Assembly (NCBI GenBank): GCA_033064195.1
Contig: JARBJD010000432.1
Location: 1-52,590, forward strand
Source of the DNA: Blattamonas nauphoetae
Taxonomy: Eukaryota > Preaxostyla > Oxymonadida
Direction of reading: 5' to 3'
DNA: 52,590 bases
In this document: positions 1 through 10,770 of the stretch, in pieces
Numbering within the stretch: position 1 is the first letter of the stretch
Layout: each line of letters opens with the position of its first letter
Position numbers and translations under genes: made by a program
Notes under the pieces: model-generated
What the model was told of the DNA's origin: nothing
Database searches by the model: none
The model's input: only the letters and a program-made list of their open reading frames with translations

Positions 1-453
1 GTCATCTCACAGACATTCGTGCTCGACATCCAATCAACCGATTTTCTTATTTTCCTCAATTTCAGGCAGTTCGTCAACGGATCCATTTTGAGCAATCTGA
101 GAATGTTTCTCATCTCGCATTTAACGTCTCTCTCCACCATCCCCGACCCACACTCTCTCGTCACACCTCCCAAGCTCTGCCCACTCGTGTTCAGCCCATC
201 CCACCTACTCACTCCTTCCCAACCAGCCTCAGCTGCGACTGACAACCCCGCCGAGCAGACATCCACCTCCCTCACCCAGCCAGCTCTCAGACGCCTCGCC
301 CGACTCTCACCCGTCTTCACTTGTGGCACTCGTGGAGGCAGATTTGTTGGCTCTGACTCCGAATCGGAGATGACACTGAGTGTGGACGAAGCCCTCGTCG
401 TGTTTTGCTCATCGTGGACTCAAGTGTCCAGTGAGTCACGTGCCTTGGGATGA
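1..453 (+). CDS. Partial open frame at left edge, unrecognised
   Basis: The frame is open from base 1 to a stop at 451-453 and has no convincing ATG at its head, so it may be the 3' part of a gene that starts outside the window. A T-rich stretch ending in CAATTTCAG at about 65 looks like a 3' splice site. The frame it opens gives a Ser/Pro/His-rich peptide ending near 240, which is an alternative reading. Composition is C/T-rich like the rest of the first 2 kb. A diverged echo of 115-250 appears near 990-1110, suggesting an old local duplication. I do not recognise the product. Confidence 0.25.
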   Translation, partial: VISQTFVLDIQSTDFLIFLNFRQFVNGSILSNLRMFLISHLTSLSTIPDPHSLVTPPKLCPLVFSPSHLLTPSQPASAATDNPAEQTSTSLTQPALRRLARLSPVFTCGTRGGRFVGSDSESEMTLSVDEALVVFCSSWTQVSSESRALG

Positions 454-1796
454 AATGGAAAGCCTTCAATGAACTCGCAGATTCTTTCTTCGGTGATCCT
501 CCCATTCTCTTTGTTTCCCTCTTGATTTGATTCCTATCCCATTGCCATCAAAAGAGTCATCTTCAACCAGAATTTGAGAGTGAAGACTCTTCTTTGGATC
601 AGGACATTTCAGATGAAAGCACTCTTGTAATTTTCTGGTGGATATGGATTTGAGAATAAAATGAGAAGAGAACAACCTTTCGGTGAAGATACCCATAATA
701 GACCCTCCACAAACCCGTTTTTAAATATAAACCCGTCTTTATTCAAAAATAAGAAGAATAGTTGTCTCAACTCGACAGGGAGTCAAAGTGAAGTGTACAA
801 CAAACGAGTCGCAATATCTAGGCAATCTGCTTCTTATTTTCGATGTTCGGAATTGTTTTGAAAGAATGGGTCACAAAATTATCGTTAACTTCTCTCCGAT
901 CATTATCTATGAATGATCCAAAATTTGGCATCTAACTCCTCTTCTCCATCATTCGATGCAATTTTTCAACCGTTTTCCTGATTCGAATACAAGTCAACGT
1001 TCACCACACACCCAAAGTCTCGACCCGCACACTCTCTTACCACAGCCTCTCACCATCCACCTAACATCATCGAAGTTCATCAGCCATACGTTTCATGCCG
1101 ACTTCAGTCGATCATGTCCAGGCGGGGAAGATATTTACTCAGACACTTTCTGAAGCTATCTAGTCGCTGTGAACAAATCAAAATCAACCAAGCGCTCCAC
1201 AAACAGATGAAAAGCCAGCATGACTTCATTGGATGCAGAATATATCCAAATAAATCACACCATTCCGATTTTGCCCAACCAGACATCCATCATCCAAAAA
1301 TACCCTCTAATCCTCCCAAAGACCTCGTGGGCCCATCAGAACAAGTAAATTAGATCAGGAGCGGACGTATCACAACCTTTTTCTTCGCAGCAGATTGAAT
1401 CGGTACGAGTGATGGTCTCGCTGATCACACGTCCTCAACACCATCCGATTGGGCAGCTGACCGAAACGTAGCTGGAAATTGTTATTCACTCACTGTTTCC
1501 ACTCTTCCTTGTAGGTAAACGCGTGTCTAAACGCCTACAGATATGTTTCCGTCTGAACAACAGATCAACTCGCCACAAACGGAGAATGCCAAAAGCAAGA
1601 ATGGAAGCTGGGAAGGAACTATTAAATCAACCAGAAACCAACAGTAGCGCTCACACGCTCCTGAGGTCTGCCTACTCACACCTTTTCGTCCACTTCTTCC
1701 TGTTCCTTGCCATTCACTCCATTTCCCTCGACACAGCCTTCTTTCTATTTCTTCACCCTTCCCTCATGTTTCCTCCTTACTTTTCCCTCTCCAGGT
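454..1796. other. No confident gene; pyrimidine-rich stretch
   Basis: Short open frames occur on both strands but none shows a domain, good start context or conservation elsewhere in the window. The sequence at 990-1110 resembles 115-250 in order and composition. Nothing further can be supported. Confidence 0.4.
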
Positions 1797-2057
1797 TCCC
1801 TCTCTCCACATCTTCATCACCCCTTCTCAACCGAAGAAGAGGCCAAGCATATAAAAGGCTTCTTTCTCAACAACGGTCCCTTCGGAGGCTCAATGGAAGT
1901 GCTCCGACATCTATACACAATGCACAAATGTCATATTCCATTCACATGGACTCTGATCAAACACATTACACAATTGCTCGCTTGTGTGCATTGGATGCTG
2001 CCGCACGAGAACCAGGACGGAAAGGATGAGCATTTTGTATCTTTCAATGTTTGTTGA
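1797..2057 (+). CDS. Exon-like open segment, unrecognised protein
   Basis: A polypyrimidine tract ending CTCTCCAG at 1796 looks like a 3' splice site. It is followed by an open frame to a stop at 2055-2057 whose composition is protein-like: an acidic start, then a stretch containing IKGFFLNNGPFGGSMEVLRH and a hydrophobic, Trp- and His-containing helix-like end. I do not recognise the family. The upstream exon is not identifiable, so this may be a captured or relict exon and not a working gene. Confidence 0.25.
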   Translation, partial: SLSPHLHHPFSTEEEAKHIKGFFLNNGPFGGSMEVLRHLYTMHKCHIPFTWTLIKHITQLLACVHWMLPHENQDGKDEHFVSFNVC

Positions 2058-2486
2058 CATGAAATTCATTGGATTGGGGATATTTATCTCCTTTTCTCAT
2101 CGCGTCTTTCCGTGTCATTTCTCCTCGATCTCATCAATTGTCCATAGTTCTCTCACTCTTCCTCTCCTTCCCCATCTCTCCAGAAAACAAGCCCGCACTT
2201 CCGAATGCCAGACATGAACAATCCTTGGACAACAAAAGTTAAAAAGAGAGTTTCAAGACGTGAAATATGAAGAGAGTGATCATTAAAGCTTAACTGAATT
2301 CTCGTTCGTTTTGTCAGAAATCGGGACATGCGAACGATCTGACTTCATTCGTACACTGCACTGAAGTTGATTAGAAAGAAATCAGTGAATGAGGTGGTGA
2401 GCAAACAGTATAGCGACAACGATCTCTATTTGATGTTTGTTTTCGAAAAGATGACATAAAACACAATTGTGGGATGAAGGTTACTT

Positions 2487-2848
2487 TTGGCTCACCCTGT
2501 AATTCATCCCATCCGATTCAAACTCGAAACAAACGGATCAGGTGACTCCTCGATGATTTCAAAGCAGTCTGTTGTGAATGGAGATCTCTTACCGAGTGCA
2601 TTGAGCAGTCCACCAAGTTGGAATCTGGTTTGCCATTCTTACGAAACATCTCACCCATTCTCAGTCCAACATCTCATCACTTCTCAAAAAATTACAAAGT
2701 GATGACGAAGATATTATTGTTGACACACTCCGAACATTGCAGAAAGTGGCATCTGGTGTGTATTCTTGTTTTCTTCATCGATTTGTTGTTGATTCTTTTG
2801 GATGTGTTTCAGAAAGTGGGTCGGAGGACAGTTTCGATGATTGGTGTC
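2487..2848 (+). pseudogene. 5' part of ARM-like family copy A
   Basis: This stretch matches the first exons of copies B (10771-11100) and C (15000-15300). It contains the conserved block DIIVDTLRTLQKVAS, then a GTGTGT...TTTCAG segment that looks like a short intron, then the start of the next exon (GSEDSFDDW). Similarity to the siblings stops at 2848, where a transposon-like element begins, and resumes at 6677. Copy A is therefore split. The 5' part also has less open frame upstream of the conserved block than copy B has. The predicted role is unknown; the helical periodicity suggests an ARM/HEAT-like scaffold protein. Confidence 0.6.
2842..2848 (+). repeat. Left target-site repeat TGGTGTC
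   Basis: TGGTGTC here is repeated at 6670-6676 on the other side of the inserted element. With the neighbouring T it may be 8 bp (TTGGTGTC). In sibling copies B and C the same site is present once, which shows that the repeat arose on insertion. Confidence 0.7.
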
Positions 2849-3758
2849 ATTGGCCTGTTAAGCTGTGTCCAGTCGAGGTGGCAATGTCCAGTCCAATGTC
2901 CAGTCTCCTATTTAGGAGCCGAGGGAGTTCATAAAACCGGGCAATGGGTGAAATCCAAGTCATTGCAACAAAATGACTCGAAACGACAAGGGAAGGTGTT
3001 CTGTGGGCAGAGTAGAGATATTTCAGCAGATTGAGGTCAATTGTGTCCGGAGAACTGAATTCTCGGATGGAAATGGGATGATCATTCCAAACCACATCCT
3101 TTTCTCCTCGAATTATCAATTCAACAAACATATTCTTGCAGCAATGATCTCAAAGATGGAATAATTGATATGGCGAGGGTGGATATCAGAACCTGGCTGG
3201 TAAAATGACACAAGGCAAAACAGTGTGATTAGTGACGAATTAAGTGAAAAGAAGACAAAAGATACAGCAGCCGACCTTCAGCTTGTTGTGATTCTTCTGA
3301 ATTTCCTTCGACGATTGGCTCAGTCTATTTTAGGGCTGGTTGAGATCTTACAAACATCAACAGCGCGTCTATGTTCGTTCTTCCTCGCATCCCTTCCTTG
3401 TTTGCTTTTCATTCACCGTCACTCCCTGTTCAGATCGAAGCGAGCGTCCAAGAATCTTTTGATTCCCCCTCCCTTCCGATTTCTCGCAAGTGTAATCATC
3501 AAGGCCATGTACAAGTAGAAATACGCCGAGTTCGAAGGGACCAGAACACAAATTCAGTCGAGGGTGCATGTGTATGACCAAAAAGAGTAGGCGAGACCGT
3601 TAACAAGTGTGATCATGATTTAGAGGAAGGTCTTGAGGAAAGCGATTGTGAAGAATACCCGGTTGAAGAAGCTGTGTTCAACGACGTTGACTTCGTTGGA
3701 GCATTGTCGTGTGGGGAAATGTTGAATTCTGGAGGTTAAGGAGAAAAGAGAAGAAGGA

Positions 3759-4187
3759 TCAATGTGGAGAATGTGAAAGATTATGAAGAACGGAGATATC
3801 TCTTGAGAGGACAATGAAGATGAGATGAAATTTCTGGGAATTCATTCTGACAAACCTTGTATCGATGATAAATTCTTCTCTTCCATTGTTTTCGCAAAGT
3901 ATTTCATTGTCCTGAACTTTCGGTTCTTCTTTCTTCTCGACTTGTTTTGTTGATTCCTTATTTTCTTCACCGATTGATTCGGCCATCGTTTGATCAGTTA
4001 GAGTTACAACAAGTGCAACAGTGTGTTCTTGTTCAATCTTGTTCTGGCTGGGTTCTGGAGACTTCACTTCCTTTGGAATCACAACTGTCTTCGAATCTTT
4101 CTTCTCATCATCTGATTCCATATTCCTAGCTACCATCTCCTCTGATTCTTGCCTCTTCGCCTCGGCCTGTTTCGCGATCTCGCTCAA
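3759..4187 (-). CDS. Charged Lys/Glu-rich open frame inside the insert
   Basis: An open frame of about 140 codons without an ATG at its head; the first in-frame ATG lies about 18 codons in. The first ~105 residues are a highly charged, disordered-looking stretch (repeated EE, KK, SE pairs). The end of the frame looks intronic: after a segment ending in IIDTR there is an AG|GTTTGT that could be a splice donor. It may be a captured host exon. I do not recognise a function and it could be a chance frame. Confidence 0.25.
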   Translation of the reverse strand: MSEIAKQAEAKRQESEEMVARNMESDDEKKDSKTVVIPKEVKSPEPSQNKIEQEHTVALVVTLTDQTMAESIGEENKESTKQVEKKEEPKVQDNEILCENNGREEFIIDTRFVRMNSQKFHLIFIVLSRDISVLHNLSHSPH

Positions 4188-5018
4188 ATCTCCCCCTTAA
4201 CCCCCGATCTATATGTCGAATGTGAAGATATGAATGAGGAGGGTCAAATACGATGAAAAATGTCAAAAAATGAATAAGCAAGAGATTCAAACCGATGGCA
4301 ACAGATCTCCCATCCTAGTGCATATTGGGGAACAATATGCCCGTCGTCTTGGAGGTTCCCTTTGAAAATACTCTGAGTCCATTTTCTACCAATTCGATGA
4401 CAGTTGTTCATTTCTTCTCAGAGGAGAAGACGTCCGACAGTTCGATCGTGTTGACTTTTCGCTTGTGGATGAATGAGCACCCTGTTCCTGCAAGAGATGG
4501 AGAGAAAAGTGAAGGAAGTGGCTAGAAATTGAAAATAAAGAGAGAAAACACTATCAACGGCGACTCAAACTGTTCTGAGTTTGGACACATCCAGGGGCAG
4601 CAAAATGCAGAGATGAAGGCACTACCTCGCTCAAACAAAGTGATGAGGTCTAAGACTAATCAAAAGTGAGAGATGGGTGGTAATATCACACCAACATCGA
4701 AATGGAGAAGCAACTGTGACCCTTTATAGATGTGGATTGACGTCCAGGACTGGATGTCCAATCGGACAGTCCATTTTGCCGACTCTTTGAAAACTTCAAA
4801 AACGGTATGCACTAATTGAGAAGACATCAGAACAAAAGTATCAGCGAAATGTCCAATGACATCCAATGACGTCCAATGGTGGGTGGATCAAGCAACTCGT
4901 CACTAGAAGAAGAGTATCATCGGATTCTCACCATTTCGCTGATTTTCAAGAGACTATTCTCATTTTCAAGTGAAAGGAAACCAATATATGGAATGAGAGT
5001 AAAATGAACAGGATCAAA

Positions 5019-5138
5019 ATGAGAGCGAATGGGTGCAACTGACTTAGACATTAACACCAACCACATTAATTTCATTGAACATAAAAAACAATATACCGAG
5101 AGTGAAATGAGAAAAGGACTCTTATCCGAGAAGAAAAC
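5019..5138 (+). repeat. Inner inverted repeat, left arm
   Basis: About 120 bp that reappear reverse-complemented at 6480-6598 with few differences. The pair encloses about 1.3 kb with no recognised gene. The right arm lies about 70 bp inside the element's right end, but the left arm is 2.2 kb from the left end, so the pair is not simply the element's own terminal repeat; a nested or rearranged end is likely. Confidence 0.7.
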
Positions 5139-6479
5139 AGACAAAGATCCTTTCACTGTTTTTTTCCATTTTTGTGGTCAATCAGAACTTCAATGTCTTT
5201 ATTGTGTTGTATTCTTCTTGAATTGGTTCTCTTGCGACATCTCACTCTTTTCCGAGCTGATATTAAGTGAGAAGCGGTGTATCATGGCGATGATCCTTTC
5301 CGTCCTCTTTCTTTCGTGCAAATTTTATTTCAGGGCAACATCGATTTTGAACTGTTGTGGATGATGTCGGGGATGTATACGTATCTGAATCATCACTTTT
5401 GAATCGAGGTAAATCGTGAACGAGTCCAATCGAAGGAGATATGCCATCAATTCTGTCAATACTGTCTGATTCTGACGAAATGAAACTCAAAAAGACAGAC
5501 GTGATCCATTGACATGGTTATTGTCATTTTTTCTGTTCGAGCAGGAATTGTTGATTTCTCTTGAGAACTTAGTCAGATCATTGTGAGATAGATTGTCCTA
5601 GTTTGGTCTTCTATTCTTTGTCATTCTGGAAAATTTTTGAAAGATTCATCAAATATCTTCTTTTTAGATCCGGACAGAATAAATTGACGACTGGTGGGTG
5701 ATGATCTTGATCGTGAGAGTTGCTTGAAAAGATTTCGAATGATGTCCGGACCATTGCTATCAATCGATTCCATCGAATCGTCTGAGCTTCGGGTATATTG
5801 AAGATAAATGTCCGAACTTGCTATTGAAGAATCTTGATCAAGTTTGATGGAGCCATCAACGAGAGACGTGACGCAAAACAGAAATGGTTCGATTGTTTCG
5901 AAAAGACGTTCACCTGATCATAAAGATTAAACCAAAAATGAACAAAACCATCTCATATGGATTGAAAGATACCCTCCAACGTCATGTATTATTTTTCAGA
6001 ACGGTAAACTGATTGTTTTCGGAAGTAGATCATGAATTTGCTCGTGGACTTATGTTGTCTTTCAGACTGGACTTTATTGAAGATATCGTTTGATAAATCT
6101 GGTGTCCTTCAGAATATAGATGAAAATAATACGACAAACAGGGAAATCGAACGATCGGTGTGGAGAATGTGATGCAATCCAGTGGATCCATTCGCTGAAC
6201 TCCGATTTAGGGGATGCTGATGAGTTTATATTGATGTTCGATTCATATCCGCTAATGTGTCATGATTTCCCGAAATGAAAAGAGAGTTTCATGTCCTGAA
6301 CACGACAAGGATCTGCGTTTGAACTTCTTCGTGATGTTCGTGCCATTCCAGTGTGATGGTTGAAAAAGTGCTCTTATGTCATTGGGTTATGCTGTGATAC
6401 TTCATAAAAATGCGACGGTCAATCTGTATTCGTGCTGAGTTGGGAAGAAACGTCCGGATCATGTCGATACCATATTTCA
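5139..6479. other. Spacer between inner inverted arms, no gene seen
   Basis: Only short open frames on either strand, with stops throughout and no recognisable domain. A/T-richer than the flanking family genes. Confidence 0.4.
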
Positions 6480-6598
6480 GTTTTCTTCTCGGATAAGAGT
6501 CCTTTTCTCATTTCACTCTCGGTATATTGTTTTTTATGTTCAATGAAATTAATGTGGTTGGTGTTCATGTCTAAGTCGGTTGCACCCATACGCTCTCA
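6480..6598 (-). repeat. Inner inverted repeat, right arm
   Basis: Reverse-complement partner of 5019-5138, ending about 70 bp before the right terminus of the inserted element. Confidence 0.7.
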
Positions 6599-6669
6599 AA
6601 TTGAATATCCAATCGAAGTCAATTGTCCAGTCCAACGCTGGCACCGTCCAATCCAATTAACATGCCAAT

Positions 6670-6676
6670 TGGTGTC
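6670..6676 (+). repeat. Right target-site repeat TGGTGTC
   Basis: Second copy of the 7-8 bp repeat flanking the 3.8 kb element. Copy A family sequence resumes directly after it. Confidence 0.7.
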
Positions 6677-8577
6677 GATATCTGTCTCCATTGTGTTGTG
6701 TCCCTCACTCATCTGGACTTGTGGTCTCGTTTTCTGTTTTGTTGATTGTTGATTGTTGATTGTTGTTTGTGGCTTTGATTTCAGGCAGAACTGATGAAAT
6801 TGGTTTCGATTCTGTGTTTGTGGTTTTCTTGGTTGTGATGATGGATGTCTTCATTTCTTGCTTCTTCTCTTTCTTGCTTTCTTTCAGATTCGAAATCGCC
6901 CTCGTTCGTTCGCTCGTCGCTTTCGTCTGAAATCGCTTCTTTCGTGATCAGGGAATTTGGAGATTGGTCTTCGTGTCCCGCATTGGAATCAGTGTGTTTC
7001 ATTCTTTCTTCTTTCTCATTTGTTTTCAGTGTTGTTCTTGCGTGGAATCACTCTTCTTCGAACCTGAAATTCCCGACTCACTTTTTCTCAGACACGAGGA
7101 CTTGATCATTTCCACATTCAAGAAAATCGGACACTCATCTCCTCCATCTGCACTGCTCACCACTTTGGCTCGGATTTCTCTCTTCCCTCATCTCAGAATC
7201 GCCTCAACATCTCTCCTGGCTCTTGGCCGTGTCGTCGAGCGAGATCCTCCTGCTTTCACCCTTCTCCCCTCACCCATCTTCCCATCATCTTCCCCACACC
7301 AACAATATTCTGGTCTCTCCTTCCTGGCAGCTCTGACAAAGGAACTCCGCATCGTGTTCTCCGAATTCCAAACTAATCTCCCAACTGATCTTTCCCACCT
7401 TCTCAAATACGTCCAGATCACGAACGACGATCAATTTATCATCACGCGTTCCCTTTTCTTCTGTACTTGTTCGTTCCTCCTTCCAACCCTTCTTTTGAAA
7501 GCAACTCCACCAATCGAAGTGTGTTTTGATTCTTCTCATCATTTCTCGTCATTTCAGGTTCATTCCGAAATCATCCGAGAATTGATTCTCTTCGTTAAAG
7601 AAGCTCTCCCCACGATTCTCGCAAACATTTCAACCATCGACAATCTCATCGCTTCCCTTCCCTCCGACTCTTCTCCAACCACTCCATTGGTTTCTGGAGT
7701 TGACACACAAATGATTGATTCTCTCCATCGCCTTCGAAATCAGTGTGAAGAGTTTATGGGTAAAGGATGGAATTTCTTCGTCGAAGTGACTTTCACCATC
7801 ACAGAACCCCGAAAATCATTATTCCAAACAATCGTCCTCGACGATCCATCCTTCCCTGACCTCATTCTCGACTCTCTCAAGCTCAACCACAAAGACATCA
7901 GAAGACGCATCATGCCCCCAATCACAAACGTCGTCATGAACTATCCATCGATGAAGGAAAGATTCAGGACAACGAATCTTGTTGAGAGGATGTTTATAAC
8001 AGTCGATTTAGTTTCTCTTCCTCTCTCGGAGTCCAAAACTCTTTTTCATCTCACAAAATTCATCGCCAACATGTTCCATCCGATTGGAGACGATGCTGAA
8101 ATTGACTTCGAACAATATCCTCTCATTCGTGTTTCTGTGTTCGAGCCAGCCAAACAATTCATCACATTCATCTTCCACAATTCGGACAAACTTATTCTGG
8201 ACGAAAAAGCCCAAGCTCGACTTCCATATTTTATCTGTTGGATCCATTTTAACGTCAAAAACATGGAACTCCGTTCAGACGAGATCGATGCAGACTTTGT
8301 GCCAGAACTTGTGAAATGGGAAGTGCGAACGATGGTCGAGATGGAGAACGAAGAGTACTTCAAGCGTGTCTTCATGAGCATCGGAAACAGAACATGGAAA
8401 TGGAATCGAGACAAACGAGAGCGGCAGAAGAGACGAGAAGTGCGTTTGAGAGAAGAAGGGTGGGACGATGCGTTTGAACTGCGAGTGGTGGGGATCGAGG
8501 TGGACACGATTCAAAGCATTCATAAGAATGCGAAAGCTTTCAGAATCGAGCAGGCTTTCAATTCAGACAGACGCTGA
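6677..8577 (+). pseudogene. ARM-like family copy A, main part
   Basis: The large last exon is open to a stop at 8575-8577 and is the only one of the three siblings without a frameshift there. A GTGTGT...TTTTCAG segment (6992-7029) looks like a 38-nt intron that joins an upstream exon ending CPALES to one starting CCSC, in phase. The product is helical, with alternating hydrophobic/charged segments typical of ARM/HEAT repeats (for example SEIIRELILFVKEALPTIL), and a very basic tail (WNRDKRERQKRREVRLREEG) before a conserved VVGIEVDT. No catalytic motif or membrane segment. Because the 3.8 kb element separates this part from its 5' exons, copy A is probably non-functional unless the insert is spliced out. 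Confidence 0.65.
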
Positions 8578-9650
8578 TGAATGTTGGTCGTCGTCGATAC
8601 CACGTCCTTCGCTTTTCCATTCTTGTCAAGCTACGCCTCGTCTGACTGAACACTCCTCGCTCACTCTCACTCGTCTCTTCGTCTCATCTCATCTCTCCTC
8701 ATCGTGTTAAAGCTGGCAGTGTCATAATTGGAGTTGGTGGAGTGTCTGACTGTCCCTCCCACTCATCCCCCAAACTCAGATGAGCGAACATGGAGAGATG
8801 AGACGAATCGATCGCCGTGTCATCCTCGTTGGGATTGTGTGACTTGAATGGACCGAGCCATCTGACGACCTCGCCGAAACAGACTGGCCCAACCTCTTCT
8901 CTCGCACTTCACCCCATCCCACTCGTCCACAATCCACACAATTCGCAGGTCCTCCTCTTTTGTCTTTCGAGGGATGTTAAAGACAGAATGAGCGAGAAGC
9001 TGGAGAAGGGGATAAGAAGAAGACATGAACCAACTTCCACGCGAGTCACCCGCAGTGTCTTTGGAATGAGCCGAAACTGTCACTCCGTCGACTGGCACTC
9101 AGAATCTCAGCTGGGCCAAGTGCTGTGAGTGCTGATGTCTGTCTCCTCCACAAGACCTTCTTTGACTCGACCCATCCGAACGATGTGTGTCCTCTCATCT
9201 GAGTCAATGATCCTGCTCGGTTGATGTTGGACTGAGAGGACTTTGGTGTTGTTTGTGTCTGAGGCACTTCCAGCCATCCACGCGACGCTCTCGAAACTGG
9301 ACGGAATGATTTCGACGATCACTCACCGAAACATGTCCTCTCCACCTTTCGTTCGTCTCTGATGAAGTTCGTTGATCATCGCTGACTTGTCTTCGGACAA
9401 GACTCAGACCGAAATTCAGACGAGATCGGCCTCACACACCCAATCACACAATCTGGTGACGAAATGCCGTCGACGATCCCTTCGCCGCTGTGGTCGTTGA
9501 TCCGACACAGCAACGTGTTCCATTCCTGCAGTTGTGGGGAGTCACGCCGCCGCAGACACTCCACTCCTCTCGTGTTCGACTCGCAATGTTCGATCTGAGC
9601 TTTCAGATTGTGATGACGAGCTCAACAGGAGAATCAGCGACATTCAAATC
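8578..9650 (+). repeat. Tail of copy A, repeated after copy B and partly C
   Basis: This matches 12982-14330 after copy B, and its first ~430 bp match 17190-17680 after copy C. It includes a frame starting MSSSLGLCDLNGPSHLTTSP whose reading is also kept in the B and C tails, so it may be a relict second gene. Two internal blocks present in tail B are missing here: about 75 bp at the GGGATGTTAAAG junction near 8977, and roughly 230 bp near 9395. Further on, a block with THATLSKLDGMIS-like reading is shared with B. Function unknown. Confidence 0.6.
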
Positions 9651-10770
9651 ATGATCGCCATCGTTCGACTCTGACACTGAGTGTTTGGAACTGGATTTCT
9701 CGAAAGTAACACTGAGTTTCTTCAAACAGACAGCCAACTGCCAACATCAATCGAATTGTTCGTCTCCCCAGAGAATCGTTGGTTGTGTTGGGAGTGGAGA
9801 GGTGTTTGTGGATTCCGATGACAGCGAGACATCGCAACATGAATCACACTGGATCTCAACATCAGATTGCACAGCATCGGTGAATGGACAGAATCACTCT
9901 CGCCCTTCGTGCATCCCACACTTTCTGTTTCAGACAGTTCAACCAACTCGATTCAATGAACCAACAAGAAGTGATGAAGCAGTGATTCTGACCGGACAGT
10001 CGTGTCACAACAGTCTTTTGGATGAATGTGAGTGTATGTGCTTGTTTTCAAGCACAGACATTGTGAAACCCTCCATCGACCAATCAGATCTCCGAATGGC
10101 TCTCTTCCCAACATGAAAGTGGGAGGCGACCGAAACAATGTGAATGAAGCAGAACTGTCGAACGACGATCGAAACGAAGATCCCTAAATGTTGGAAGCCA
10201 AGAGTGAATTCCTCGTGTTGACATTGTCTTGTGTGAAGTCGAGCTGGATGTGTGCCTTTCGGGGAGTTTCTCAAAGTGAATGCTGTCCGACGGATCTCTC
10301 GCAAGTGAAGACCACCAAAATGAAAGAACTGATCGAACTATGTTTCGTCAACGGTCAGAAACACCGACAACATCTTGGCTCAATTGTGAATGAACTGATT
10401 TATCCTCTTGTCAGTTCATATTCTGTCTTCATTTTGGATTCACCTCACTTCTTTCTTCGTTGCTCTTCTTGATTCCTTTGGTGTCTCAGCAAGAATTAGA
10501 GATAGGACACTTTCCTTTTGGCGAAGGAACATCTCTCCCGATACAAGACAAGAATGCATCGAGAATGATCAGGTCTACAATTGAAGTGACATATTTTTCA
10601 CGATTGACAAAGATCAGACCCATTGTGGTTCTCTTTTGCAACGAAATCTGTTTTTACAACGAAATTGTGCTGTTCCTTAAATGATCAGTTTATTTCGGTC
10701 CTAGAAGTCATTTGGATATTCATTCAAAGTCGAACACGACCCATTAATCGTTATTCGAAACTCGTCTGAA
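9651..10770. other. Intergenic stretch, no gene supported
   Basis: Overlapping short frames on both strands with no domain and no counterpart in the other repeat units, apart from about 40 bp near 10500-10545 that resembles 14352-14390 next to the ABC-like fragment. Confidence 0.4.

Larger units (their letters stand above)
2849..6669. mobile_element. 3.8 kb TIR element inserted in copy A
   Basis: The ends form a short inverted repeat: the left starts ATTGGCCTGTTAA and the right, reverse-complemented, starts ATTGGCATGTTAA. The flanks carry a 7-8 bp direct repeat and the sibling copies lack the insert, so insertion is well supported. Subterminal copies of GTCCAGTC/GTCCAAT motifs recur at both ends and again near 4740-4880. 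No transposase was recognised inside; a lysine/glutamate-rich frame at 3759-4187 and an inner inverted pair (5019-5138 with 6480-6598) are the main contents. The target size would suit a hAT-type element, but the termini are not diagnostic. It is probably non-autonomous. Confidence 0.65.

Noticed and set aside
5019-6598. The inner inverted pair as termini of a complete nested transposon
   Set aside because: No direct repeats flank the pair and nothing coding lies between, so an independent element cannot be supported.
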